The translations under genes and the position numbers were made by a program. 52,769 bases of DNA from Planctomycetota bacterium. Lineage in GTDB: Bacteria; Planctomycetota; Phycisphaerae; Phycisphaerales; UBA1924. The notes beneath the pieces are model-generated. The model did not search any database and was not told where the DNA came from. It saw nothing but the letters and a program-made list of their open reading frames with translations. Positions 1-8,255 of the stretch are shown in pieces (position 1 is the stretch's first letter; each line of letters begins with the position of its first letter). The stretch spans positions 1 through 52,769 of the forward strand of contig JAFLCN010000025.1 in NCBI GenBank assembly GCA_017303555.1, read 5' to 3'.

Positions 1-1
1 G

Positions 2-1468
2 GCGCCGCCCGCGAACGACAACGTGGGGCAGGCGCGGTTTGTCGGCCCTGGGACGTACGCGTTCAGCACGATGGAGGCGACGGTTGATGGTCCGGATTAC
101 GCGTGCGAATCGGGCGGCGTGAGCCTGGGGCCGGATATCTGGTTTTTGATCCAGACGCGGGAAGCGGGGACTGTTTCGATCGACACGTGCGGCAGCACAT
201 TTGATACGACGGTCGCGGTCTATTCCGGCACGGCGGCGGAGATGCAGGTTGCGTGCAACGATCAGAAGCCGGCGGGGCTGTGCGGCGGATCGAACCTCTC
301 GTGGGTGCAGTTTGAGGCGGCGGCGGACTCGACCTATCTGATCAATGTCGCCGGCTACGACGGCACGACCGGGACGGGATTCCTGCGGATTTCGGGCTCG
401 ATCGTGGGCGAGAAGTCGTTCACGTATCAGGGGGTGCTGACGGAAGGGGGCGCGCCGATCAACGGCGTGGTGGATCTGTCGTTCGGGATGTTCACGATGC
501 CGAGTGGCGGCGTGCAGGTGGGGCCGATCCAGACGCGGCCGGGCGTCACGCTGGCGAACGGGGTGTTTTCGGCGCGATTGGATTTCGAGCCGGTTGTGCC
601 CGCGACGGATGGGGTGTGGATCGAGACGCGTGTGAACGGGATTCCGCTGACGAGGGAGCGATTGGCGAGTGTGCCGCGGGCGGTGCAGGCGATGACGGTT
701 CCGTGGGAGGGGATTACGGGCACGGTTCCGACGTCGGTTTCGCCGTGGGTGAACACGGGCGGGAACTTGTCGTACACGGGCGGGCGGGTGGGGATCGGCG
801 TCTCGCCGGTGTATCCGCTGCATGTGCAGGCGGGCTCGATTCCGGCGGCGGTGATCGAAAGCCCGGGGGCGTTTGGGACGTGGTTCAATCTTTCGAACAC
901 GAGTTCGGGCGGCGTGTTCTGGCAGTTCATTTCAACGGGATCGGGCAATGGCGAGGGCCCGGGGAATCTGTTGATCGGGCGGAGCACTTCAGCGGGCGCG
1001 ATCTCGCCGGTGATGGCGATGACATTCAGCGGAAACGTGGGGATCGGGACGACGGCGCCGTCGCAGAGATTGACGGTCGCGGGGAACGTGCTGGCGAACA
1101 ACGTGGGTGTGCCATCGAGCATCCGGTTCAAGGACCATGTTGCACCGATGGGCGATGCGCTTGCGCGCTTGCTGAAGCTGGAGGGCGTGCGGTTTGACTG
1201 GAAGCCGGAGTTCGCGAAGGAGCGCGGCTTCGTACACGATGTGGGCTTTGTGGCGGAAGATGTGGAGAAGGTGTTCCCGGAGATCGTGTTGAAGGATGCG
1301 GACGGGAACGTGATCGGGATGGATTACTCGAGGGTGACGGCGGTGGCGGTCGAGGCGATCAAGCAGTTGCGGGAAGAGCAGAAGAAGGAACTGGAGCGGC
1401 TGCGAGGGGAAAAGGACCGCGAGATCGCGGAGCTGAGGGAGAGACTGGAGAGGTTGGAGAGGAAGTGA
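2..1468 (+). CDS. Secreted multidomain protein with C-terminal S74 intramolecular chaperone domain (5' partial)
   Basis: The reading frame is open to the left edge, so the true start lies outside the window; the first visible residues (APPANDNVGQ) are typical of the start of a mature planctomycete secreted domain. A PPC-like beta domain (about residues 1-125) is followed by a second beta region starting near TYQGVLTEGG. Two copies of a G-x-VGIG-(T/V)-x-P-x-x-x-L-x-V motif then precede a C-terminal Peptidase_S74 chaperone domain with SSIRFK, GFVAEDV and a final coiled coil rich in E, K and R. In phage tailspikes this domain trimerises the protein and then cuts itself off at a Ser. By inference this is a trimeric cell-surface fibre or adhesin. 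Confidence 0.85.
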   Translation, partial: APPANDNVGQARFVGPGTYAFSTMEATVDGPDYACESGGVSLGPDIWFLIQTREAGTVSIDTCGSTFDTTVAVYSGTAAEMQVACNDQKPAGLCGGSNLSWVQFEAAADSTYLINVAGYDGTTGTGFLRISGSIVGEKSFTYQGVLTEGGAPINGVVDLSFGMFTMPSGGVQVGPIQTRPGVTLANGVFSARLDFEPVVPATDGVWIETRVNGIPLTRERLASVPRAVQAMTVPWEGITGTVPTSVSPWVNTGGNLSYTGGRVGIGVSPVYPLHVQAGSIPAAVIESPGAFGTWFNLSNTSSGGVFWQFISTGSGNGEGPGNLLIGRSTSAGAISPVMAMTFSGNVGIGTTAPSQRLTVAGNVLANNVGVPSSIRFKDHVAPMGDALARLLKLEGVRFDWKPEFAKERGFVHDVGFVAEDVEKVFPEIVLKDADGNVIGMDYSRVTAVAVEAIKQLREEQKKELERLRGEKDREIAELRERLERLERK

Positions 1469-1510
1469 TGCGGAGGAGCGCTGGGCTGCGGCGGATATGC
1501 CGAATGGACG

Positions 1511-1538
1511 AAAAAAAGCCGCGCTGGAGGGCGCGGCT
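1511..1538 (-). terminator. Rho-independent terminator for the small lipoprotein gene
   Basis: Read on the minus strand this is a perfect 8-bp stem AGCCGCGC/GCGCGGCT with a short loop, followed at once by a run of seven T. It lies about 25 bases past the stop codon of the minus-strand lipoprotein gene. It also sits just past the end of the plus-strand S74 gene. Confidence 0.85.
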
Positions 1539-1562
1539 CGGGTGGGAACGTTTGGATGTGAC

Positions 1563-1832
1563 TCAGCGGGTGACGGGATAGGGCGAGAGGCGGCTCGGAC
1601 GGTCCACGAGCCAGAAGCGGCCCCAGTCGTCGGTGGCCTTGCGCATGTTGTCGTTGACGGAGACGGCGACGCGGCTGTTCGAATCGTCGAAGCGGAGCGC
1701 CGGGTCGGAGATGCCCGGAGTCGGATTCCACTGGATATCGGAGAGCGATTCGCCGGTTTTGGCGGTGGTGCGGCAGCCCGCAAGGACTGCGATTCCGGCG
1801 AGCGGGAAAACAAACTTGGCGACGCGCTTCAT
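1563..1832 (-). CDS. Small lipoprotein of unknown function
   Basis: The 89-residue protein starts MKRVAKFVFPLAGIAVLAGC, a short basic n-region, a hydrophobic core and a lipobox LAGC, so it should be lipidated on Cys20. The mature part (TTAKTGESLSDIQWNPTPGI...) holds a conserved-looking block about seeing an aspartate-rich turn and ends near DRPSRLSPYPVTR. The start at 1832 is preferred over an upstream in-frame ATG because it begins exactly at the signal peptide and has GGAG about 8 bases upstream. A strong terminator follows. I do not recognise the family; related short lipoproteins occur in Phycisphaerae. Confidence 0.75.
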   Translation of the reverse strand: MKRVAKFVFPLAGIAVLAGCRTTAKTGESLSDIQWNPTPGISDPALRFDDSNSRVAVSVNDNMRKATDDWGRFWLVDRPSRLSPYPVTR

Positions 1833-2211
1833 GGAAAACTCCAGGGGCCCCAACGTGGACTCGGGGAGACAGGTCGAGAGTGTATCGGCTGTACGGCCGG
1901 AAAGGGGGAGCGGTTGTAGCGGAGATTGGGGGAAGGTGTCAAGGGGGAATGTGGGATGGGGGATGGCGGATGTGGGATGTGGGATGTGAAAGGCGGGGAG
2001 GTGATTGGCAGGGCGTTTTGGCGACGAAAGCCGGAAGGTCGGACAGGCCCACCCCCAACCCCCTCCCTCGGGGCGGGGGCTTCGGAAGGGCGGAATTGGC
2101 GTAAGTGTTGGAATAAACGGACTTTGGAGAGGGGTAAGTTGGGGGAAGGGTGCCGCGGGGGTGGCCTCGGGGGCGGCAAGGCGGGATATTGGATGTATGG
2201 AGACCGGTGGA
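1833..2211. other. Gene-free stretch with degenerate repeats
   Basis: No convincing gene is seen here. It contains a run of degenerate repeats of the word GGATGTGGGATG (about 1948-1990) and one copy of the palindromic CCCACCCCC element (2048-2087). All short frames here have shadow-like composition. Confidence 0.6.
2048..2087. repeat. REP-like palindromic element, copy 1
   Basis: The core is CCCACCCCCAA followed by an imperfect hairpin of CCCCCTCCC, loop TCG and GGGCGGGGG, then GCTTCGGAA. Compared with the copy at 2539 the right arm has one A-to-C change, so the stem has one mismatch. Related copies are at 2539-2578 and 8202-8240, with a partial inverted copy near 29929. Confidence 0.8.
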
Positions 2212-2430
2212 ATGGATAGCTTGGCGGCGGGGCTGATGGGGATGCAGCAGGGGAAGCTGCAGTTTGAGGTTGGGGTCCGCGTCGCGGCAAAGGCGATGGA
2301 TGTTGCCCGGGATCAGGGCGATGCGATGGTTGGGATGGTGACTGCGGCCTCGAAGGTGATGCAGGCGGGGCAGAAGAGCTTGGAAAAGGGGATTGAGGGG
2401 GCTCTGAAGTCGCTGGATGTGTACGCGTAG
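2212..2430 (+). CDS. YjfB-like putative motility protein
   Basis: The 72-residue product starts MDSLAAGLMGMQQGKLQFEV and continues through KAMDVARDQGDAMVGMV, the pattern of the YjfB family (short proteins, often near flagellar genes, function unproven). The start at 2212 is chosen because family members begin at Met-Asp; an ATG five codons upstream (2197) is possible. The frame runs further upstream, but that part crosses the palindromic repeat and reads like shadow sequence. The C-terminal half is a short amphipathic helix. No other motility gene is in the window. Confidence 0.7.
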   Translation: MDSLAAGLMGMQQGKLQFEVGVRVAAKAMDVARDQGDAMVGMVTAASKVMQAGQKSLEKGIEGALKSLDVYA

Positions 2431-2538
2431 GGGAAAGGGCCAAAGGGCCAGAATCTGAAATGGACAGCGGGAGAGCCTGCCGGGATGGCAGGCTTGTTTG
2501 TTTTTGGGGAGTGGGGGGCGGGTGTATGCGGAGAGGGA

Positions 2539-2578
2539 CCCACCCCCAACCCCCTCCCTCGGGGAGGGGGCTCCGGAA
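2539..2578. repeat. REP-like palindromic element, copy 2
   Basis: This is the best copy: CCCACCCCCAA, then a perfect 9-bp stem CCCCCTCCC/GGGAGGGGG with loop TCG, then GCTCCGGAA. It lies about 85 bases upstream of clpB and could end transcription from the YjfB-like gene or sit in the clpB leader. Confidence 0.8.
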
Positions 2579-2663
2579 TCGCGGCTCTGGAAACGGCATG
2601 TCTGGCGCGCCTGTTGCACTGGGTGTGTCTTGGCTTTGGCATTAGGCTGAGGCGGAGGTGTTT

Positions 2664-5426
2664 ATGCGTCCGGATCGATTGACCAATGCGGCACAGGAAG
2701 CTCTCGCGACGGCGCAGAGCGAGGCTGTGAACTTGTCCAACCCGGAGATCAACGGGTTGCATGTGCTGGCGGGATTGCTTGGCGGGGCGGAAGGATCGGA
2801 GAGCGGCGTTGCGGCGTCGGTGGTGGCGCGCGCGGGGAGCGAACCGAAGAAGGTGCTGGCGCTGGTGCGGGCGGAATTGAGCAGGCAGCCCAAGAGCAGC
2901 AGCGGTGCGGGGAGCGCGGGGCGGGCGCTGATGGAAGTTTTGAATAAGGCGGAAGAGATCAGCAAGAAGATGGGGGACTCGCTGGTGAGCAGCGAGCATT
3001 TGCTGCTCGCGCTAGCGGATGTGGTGGGGCCGGCGCGGGATGTGCTGCGAGCTGTCGGATTGGATCGCGCGAAGCTTGAGAAAGCGGTGAAGGACATTCG
3101 AGAGGCGAGCGGCGTGACGAACGTGAACGATGCGGGCGCGGAGAGCGGGTTTGAGGCGCTGAAGAAGTACGGGATCGATCTGACGCAGCGGGCGCGGGAT
3201 GGCAAGCTCGATCCGGTGATCGGACGCGATGAAGAGATTCGGCGGTGCATGCAGGTGCTCAGCCGCCGGACGAAGAACAACCCGGTGCTGATTGGTGAAC
3301 CGGGCGTCGGCAAGACGGCGATCGCGGAGGGTTTGGCGCTGCGCATTGTGAACGGCGACTGCCCGGATGCGATGCGGTCGCAGCGGATCATCGCGCTGGA
3401 TGTGGGGCAGCTCTTGGCGGGCGCGAAGTTCCGTGGTGAGTTTGAAGAGCGTTTGAAGGCGGTGCTGCGCGAGGTGAGCAACAGCGCGGGAAAGGTGATT
3501 CTGTTTATTGATGAGCTGCACACGATCATCGGCGCGGGTGCGGCAGAAGGCGCGGTGAGCGCGGGCAACCTGCTCAAGCCAGCGCTGGCGCGCGGCGAAC
3601 TCAAGTGCATCGGCGCGACGACGCTGGATGAGTATCGCAAGCACGTGGAGAAGGATGCGGCGTTTGAGCGGCGCTTCCAACCGGTGTATGTGGATCAGCC
3701 TTCGGTTGAGGAAACCGTGGCGATCTTGCGCGGATTGAAGACGAAGTACGAAGCGCACCACGGCGTGCGGATTCTGGATGGGGCGATCCTGGCGGCGGCG
3801 ACGCTGAGCCACCGGTATATCGCGGATCGCTTTTTGCCGGACAAGGCGATCGACTTGATTGATGAGGCGGCGAGCAAGCTGCGCATCGAGAACGACAGCA
3901 TGCCGACGGAGCTGGATGAGCTGCGGCGGCGGATCATGCAGCTCGAACTCGAGCGCGAGACACTGCGGCTGGAAGCCGCAGAAATGGGCAAATCGCAAAT
4001 AAGCAAATCAGCAAATGAAGGCAATAAGAAGGAAATGGAGCGGATCGAGCGCGAGTTGGCCGAGCTGCAGGAAAAGAACCGGGGCGTGACGGCGAAGTGG
4101 GAAGAAGAGAAGAAGGATCTTGAGGCGATCAAGAACCTGCGCGATGAGATCGAGCGCAAGCATGTGGAACTGGAACAGAGCCAGCGCAAGGGCGATTTGG
4201 AAGCGGCAGCGCGGATTCGGTACGGCGTTTCGCGCGAGCTGGAGAAGCAGCTTGCGGATTCGGAAGCGCGCTGGGCGAAGCGGGTTGCCAAGGGCGGCAC
4301 GCTGATCAAAGAAGAAGTGGATGCGGAACAGGTTGCGCAGATCGTGGGGCGCTGGACGGGCATTCCTGTGTCACGGCTCGTCGAGGGTGAGCGCGAGAAA
4401 CTCGTGCGGATGGAGGAGCAGCTCAAAAAGCGCGTGGTTGGTCAGGAGCATGCGCTGAAAGCTGTCAGCGATGCGGTGCGTCGCTCTCGCGCGGGGCTGG
4501 GCGATCCGAAGCGTCCGATCGGTTCGTTCCTGTTCCTCGGACCGACGGGCGTGGGCAAGACCGAGACGTGCAAGGCGCTGGCGGAGTATCTGTTTGATAC
4601 CGACGAGGCGATGATCCGGATCGACATGAGCGAGTACGGCGAGAAGCACGCGGTGGCGCGGCTCGTCGGCGCACCTCCCGGATATGTTGGGTATGACGAG
4701 GGCGGGCAATTGACCGAAGCGGTGCGGCGGCGCCCGTACTGCGTGGTGCTGCTCGATGAGATCGAGAAGGCGCACCCGGATGTGTTCAACATTCTTTTGC
4801 AGGTGCTCGATGACGGGCGCTTGACCGATGGTCAGGGGCGCACGGTTGATTTCCGGAACACGATCGTCGTGATGACGAGCAACTTCGGCAGCGCGCAGAT
4901 TCAGGAGTTGACGAATCAGGGAGCGGAAGACTGGGAGATTGAAGCGGCGGTGCGCGAGATGTTGAAGCGCGGGCCGGCGGGATTGGCGGCGGATGAGTTT
5001 GTGAAGGCCGCGGGATTGAGCCCGAAGGTTGCGGATGCGATGCAGAAGATGGCGCTGATGGGGGTGGGGGGCGGGAGCGCGGGCGGCTTGATGCGGCCCG
5101 AGCTTCTGAACCGCATCGACGAGACGGTTGTGTTCCGGCCGCTCGGCAAGGACGCGATCGGGAACATCGTGGAGATTCAGTTGGCCCGCCTGCGCGAGCG
5201 GCTGGCGCAGAAGGAAATGCAGATCACGCTGACGGATGCCGCGAAGAAGCAGATCGCGGAGGAAGGCTGGGACCCGGCGTTTGGTGCGCGGCCGCTGAAG
5301 AGAGCGATTCAGCAGCGGGTGGAGAATCCGCTGGCGACGCGGATCCTGGCGGGGGAGTTTGGGGATGGGGACAGCGTGAAGGTGGATTACGAGGGGAACA
5401 CGTTTACGTTCAAGAAGGGGAGGTAG
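2664..5426 (+). CDS. clpB: ATP-dependent disaggregase ClpB
   Basis: ClpB works as a hexamer with DnaK to dissolve protein aggregates in the cytoplasm. Visible in order are the N-terminal Clp repeat domain, the first AAA+ module with Walker A GEPGVGKT and Walker B ILFIDELH, the coiled-coil middle domain, and the second AAA+ module with GPTGVGKT, VVLLDEIEKAH and the RPELLNRIDE box. The ATG at 2664 is preferred to the GTG two codons earlier because GGCGGAGG lies just upstream. At 920 residues it is longer than the usual roughly 860. About 15 residues in the middle domain (near residue 445, GKSQISKSANEG) and about 40 residues before RPELLNRIDE (near 755-800) appear to be insertions. Confidence 0.97.
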   Translation: MRPDRLTNAAQEALATAQSEAVNLSNPEINGLHVLAGLLGGAEGSESGVAASVVARAGSEPKKVLALVRAELSRQPKSSSGAGSAGRALMEVLNKAEEISKKMGDSLVSSEHLLLALADVVGPARDVLRAVGLDRAKLEKAVKDIREASGVTNVNDAGAESGFEALKKYGIDLTQRARDGKLDPVIGRDEEIRRCMQVLSRRTKNNPVLIGEPGVGKTAIAEGLALRIVNGDCPDAMRSQRIIALDVGQLLAGAKFRGEFEERLKAVLREVSNSAGKVILFIDELHTIIGAGAAEGAVSAGNLLKPALARGELKCIGATTLDEYRKHVEKDAAFERRFQPVYVDQPSVEETVAILRGLKTKYEAHHGVRILDGAILAAATLSHRYIADRFLPDKAIDLIDEAASKLRIENDSMPTELDELRRRIMQLELERETLRLEAAEMGKSQISKSANEGNKKEMERIERELAELQEKNRGVTAKWEEEKKDLEAIKNLRDEIERKHVELEQSQRKGDLEAAARIRYGVSRELEKQLADSEARWAKRVAKGGTLIKEEVDAEQVAQIVGRWTGIPVSRLVEGEREKLVRMEEQLKKRVVGQEHALKAVSDAVRRSRAGLGDPKRPIGSFLFLGPTGVGKTETCKALAEYLFDTDEAMIRIDMSEYGEKHAVARLVGAPPGYVGYDEGGQLTEAVRRRPYCVVLLDEIEKAHPDVFNILLQVLDDGRLTDGQGRTVDFRNTIVVMTSNFGSAQIQELTNQGAEDWEIEAAVREMLKRGPAGLAADEFVKAAGLSPKVADAMQKMALMGVGGGSAGGLMRPELLNRIDETVVFRPLGKDAIGNIVEIQLARLRERLAQKEMQITLTDAAKKQIAEEGWDPAFGARPLKRAIQQRVENPLATRILAGEFGDGDSVKVDYEGNTFTFKKGR

Positions 5427-5460
5427 CTCCCGCGGTATAAGCTGCACCCGGAGTCTGCGC

Positions 5461-6195
5461 ATGAAGACGATCGGCATTGTGGCGCACAGCGCGGAGGGTG
5501 CGGCGCTGTGTTTTTTGACGGCCTGCCGCGAGGGCGCGAAGGCGCTCGGTCCGCACATGCACCCGGAGATCGTGCTGAGCGCGGTGCCGATGGCGCTCAG
5601 CATACCGGGCTGGGAAGCGGGCGATCACGATGCGGTTGCGCAGTGGCTCTTGAAGGGAATCCGGCAGGTTGCGGATGCGGGCGCGGACTTCTTTGTCTGT
5701 CCGGACAACACGGCGCATCTGGTGCTGGAGCGCGTTGTGGATCATGCGCCGATTCCGGGGTTGCACATCGCCCGCGTGGTGTGCGGGCGGATCGCCGCGA
5801 AGGGCTGGAAGCGGGTCGGGCTGCTTGGCACCAAGTGGACCATGACCGGATCGGTCTATGCGGAGGCGCTGCGGGCACACGGCATGGAGCGGCTGGTGCC
5901 CGATGAGGAGGTGCAGGCGGAACTGAACGCGGCAATCTTCGATGAGTTGTGCTGCGGCGAATTCAGAGCAGAAACCACGAACAGGTTCCTCGACGCGATC
6001 GACAGCCTCCGCGCACGCGGCGCCGAATGCGTGATCCTGGGCTGCACAGAAATACCGCTCATCGTGAACGAGGCGAACTCGAGCCTGCCGGTACTGGATT
6101 CGACCCGACTGTTGGCTTCGGCGGCGGTTTCGGAGGCGATGGACCCGAGGCCCTTTCCCGAGCGTAACTGGGTCGAACGCGCAAGAGCCCAGTGA
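5461..6195 (+). CDS. Aspartate/glutamate racemase family protein
   Basis: The 244-residue protein has the two-lobed Asp/Glu racemase fold signature: MKTIGIVAHSAEG at the N terminus, VCPDNTAH in the first lobe and ILGCTEIPLI in the second. Cofactor-free racemases use a pair of cysteines, one in (P)CNTAH and one in GCTE. Here the second Cys is present, but the first motif reads PDNTAH, with the only Cys two residues earlier. This suggests a variant of the family with a different substrate or mechanism. It follows clpB by 34 bases and may be cotranscribed. The exact substrate cannot be told. Confidence 0.85.
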   Translation: MKTIGIVAHSAEGAALCFLTACREGAKALGPHMHPEIVLSAVPMALSIPGWEAGDHDAVAQWLLKGIRQVADAGADFFVCPDNTAHLVLERVVDHAPIPGLHIARVVCGRIAAKGWKRVGLLGTKWTMTGSVYAEALRAHGMERLVPDEEVQAELNAAIFDELCCGEFRAETTNRFLDAIDSLRARGAECVILGCTEIPLIVNEANSSLPVLDSTRLLASAAVSEAMDPRPFPERNWVERARAQ

Positions 6196-6322
6196 AACAT
6201 TCCTGTGCCACACCCTTCTTCGTCCAGGCAGACAGAGAGAGACAGGGCAGTGGGGTGGGTGGGGTGGTCCAAGCCCCGGGTCGACGCAGTTGGTACGCTG
6301 CTTCCATTAGGAGGCTTCTGCG

Positions 6323-7408
6323 ATGAGCGGCGAGATTTCGCGGCGTGGTGCTTTGGGTATCGGCTTAGGGATGGGAGCCAGCCTTGCGGGCGCGACGCTG
6401 CTCGGGAGCCGGGCGCTGGCGCAGCCCGACGCGAAGCCCAATCCGGGAACAACCCCACCTCCGGGAGCGGCCAAGCAAGGCCCCGCCCGCAAGCGGTTGG
6501 TGCGGCTTGCTCACATCACGGATACGCACATCAAACCAGAGCTACGAGCGCCCGAAGGCGTGGCGGCGTGTCTCACGCACATCCGCGAGAAGAAGTATGC
6601 GGAGGCGCTTGCTTCAGCGGGAGCGAGCGGCGGGGGCGACAAGGTTGATCTGATCCTTCACGGCGGCGACGTGATTTTCGATGCGATCGATGTCGGTGCG
6701 GATCGGGTGCAGCAGCAGTGGGACTTGTATCACAAGGCGGTGGCCGACAACTGGAGCGGCCCGATCTATCACGCCGTGGGGAATCACGATTGCTGGGGAT
6801 TGAACAAGAAGGTGAGCGGGACGACGGGCGAAGAGGAGTTGTGGGGCAAGCGGTGGGCGATGAAGGAGTTGAAGATCAAGCCCGCAGCGAACGTGGATAC
6901 AATGGCGTTCGGCGCGTACTACTCGTTTGATCAGAACGGTTGGCACATCGTGGTGCTGGATTCGGTGCAGGTGGAGCCGGGCGGCTACTTTGGCGGGATT
7001 GATGATGCGCAGTTTGACTGGCTCAAGGGCGACTTGCTCTTGAACAAGATGTATCCGACGCTGGTGCTGTCGCACATTTCGCTGTTCACGGCGACGGTGC
7101 TGGATCGGGCGTTGAACGACAAGCGCGAGCGGGTGGTGCATCCGGCGTTGATGTGCATCGACTACGGGCGGCTGAAGAAACTGTTCCTGGAGAACCCGCA
7201 GGTGAAGGTGGCGCTCAGCGGGCACATGCACCTGAAGGATCGGGTGGATTACTGCGGGGTTTCGTATTTCTGCGGCGGGGCGGTCTGCGGCGGGTGGTGG
7301 AAGGGGCCTCACAAGGAGTGCGATGCGGGGTATTCGGTGGTGGACCTGTTTGATGATGGAACGGTTGAGAACCGGTATGTGGGGTATGGGTGGAAGGCGG
7401 GGGTGTAG
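6323..7408 (+). CDS. Tat-exported calcineurin-like metallophosphoesterase
   Basis: The N terminus (SRRGALGIGLGMGASLAGATLL) is a twin-arginine signal, so the enzyme is likely exported folded. Metal-binding motifs of the calcineurin-like phosphoesterase superfamily are all there in order: ITDTHIK, HGGDVIFDA, VGNHDCWG, LSHISLF and SGHMHLKD. These bind a dinuclear metal centre that cleaves phosphomonoesters or diesters. The start has a good site, TAGGAGG, 8 bases upstream. The substrate is unknown; the stop codon directly abuts a repeat copy, with nrfHA downstream. Confidence 0.92.
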   Translation: MSGEISRRGALGIGLGMGASLAGATLLGSRALAQPDAKPNPGTTPPPGAAKQGPARKRLVRLAHITDTHIKPELRAPEGVAACLTHIREKKYAEALASAGASGGGDKVDLILHGGDVIFDAIDVGADRVQQQWDLYHKAVADNWSGPIYHAVGNHDCWGLNKKVSGTTGEEELWGKRWAMKELKIKPAANVDTMAFGAYYSFDQNGWHIVVLDSVQVEPGGYFGGIDDAQFDWLKGDLLLNKMYPTLVLSHISLFTATVLDRALNDKRERVVHPALMCIDYGRLKKLFLENPQVKVALSGHMHLKDRVDYCGVSYFCGGAVCGGWWKGPHKECDAGYSVVDLFDDGTVENRYVGYGWKAGV

Positions 7409-7450
7409 AGCAGCAGAACGGCAGAGCAGCAGATAGAGCAACGAAGCGAG
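7407..7450. repeat. Interspersed AGCAGCAGAACGGCAGA repeat, copy 1
   Basis: The 19-base word AGAGCAGCAGAACGGCAGA (7407-7425) recurs exactly at 19213-19231 and with one change at 12086-12104. It begins inside the stop codon of the phosphoesterase gene, as it also nearly does in the 19213 copy. Confidence 0.7.
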
Positions 7451-7579
7451 AGCGCTGCCGCGGCTGGTGTTGAGACTCGGTCTTAATTGAGCGAACGCGT
7501 CCTGGTCGATTGAGACCGGGAGCTGTCCGCGATAGGCTGTGACGATCGCCGAGGTTTCCCGGCGAGCGAAGGCGCTTCG

Positions 7580-8080
7580 ATGAACAAGTGGGCCGCAGCC
7601 AGCACAGCCGGCGTGATCGTCTCCGCGTTGGCGGGGATTTTCATCGGGGTGTCCACGTACACATTCGGCTACGCGGAGGGGCTGAGTTATCTTTCAGAAG
7701 ACCCGAAGGCGTGCGTGAACTGTCATGTGATGCAGGAGAACTTTGACGGGTGGGCGAAGTCGTCGCACCATGCGCGGGCGACGTGCAATGACTGCCATGT
7801 GCCGCACACTTCGATCGTGGCGAAATACATGACGAAGGCGGAGCACGGGTGGCGGCACTCGAAGGGCTTCACGCTGAACGATTTTCACGAGCCGATCCGG
7901 ATGCAGGCCAAGAGCCGCGCGGATGTGATTCAGAACTGCGTGCGGTGTCATGATTCGATGACGCACGAGATCCGGTTTGGGAGCGGGGGCGGGACGGATG
8001 CGGAGGTGAAGGGGTGGAACTCGATGGGGGTGGATTGCATCCACTGCCATGCGAGTGTGGCGCATGGGCCGACCAGGTAG
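7580..8080 (+). CDS. nrfH: NrfH, membrane tetraheme quinol dehydrogenase of nitrite reductase
   Basis: NrfH takes electrons from the quinol pool and passes them to NrfA. The 166-residue protein has one N-terminal membrane helix (about residues 5-28) and four c-type heme sites: CVNCHVMQ, CNDCH, CVRCH and CIHCH. The Met after the first heme motif fits the family's unusual Met ligand. It is followed by the catalytic subunit gene in the usual nrfHA order. The start is supported by the signal anchor; upstream GAAGG is a weak ribosome site. Confidence 0.95.
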   Translation: MNKWAAASTAGVIVSALAGIFIGVSTYTFGYAEGLSYLSEDPKACVNCHVMQENFDGWAKSSHHARATCNDCHVPHTSIVAKYMTKAEHGWRHSKGFTLNDFHEPIRMQAKSRADVIQNCVRCHDSMTHEIRFGSGGGTDAEVKGWNSMGVDCIHCHASVAHGPTR

Positions 8081-8201
8081 GAATGTGGGTCGCCGAGGCG
8101 ACTCTGCGAGATGTGGGATGTCGGATGTGTTGGGGCTGGATGCGGATTGAAAGTTGAGGATGCGGATGAACAGAAACTTCCAGACTTGCAGCGTGAACGA
8201 G

Positions 8202-8240
8202 CCCACCCCCTTCCCCCTCCCTCGGGGAGGGGGTTTCAGA
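8202..8240. repeat. REP-like palindromic element, copy 3
   Basis: CCCACCCCCTT is followed by the perfect stem CCCCCTCCC/GGGAGGGGG with loop TCG. It lies directly in front of nrfA; if an upstream nrfA start were used it would be translated as PTPFPLPRGGG. Its 3' flank supplies AGGGGAGG, which is the likely nrfA ribosome-binding site. Confidence 0.8.
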
Positions 8241-8255
8241 AGGGGAGGCGCAGCG

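Noticed and set aside
2642..3640. A long antisense frame opposite clpB
   Set aside because: It mirrors the clpB codons and lacks a ribosome site and recognisable motifs.
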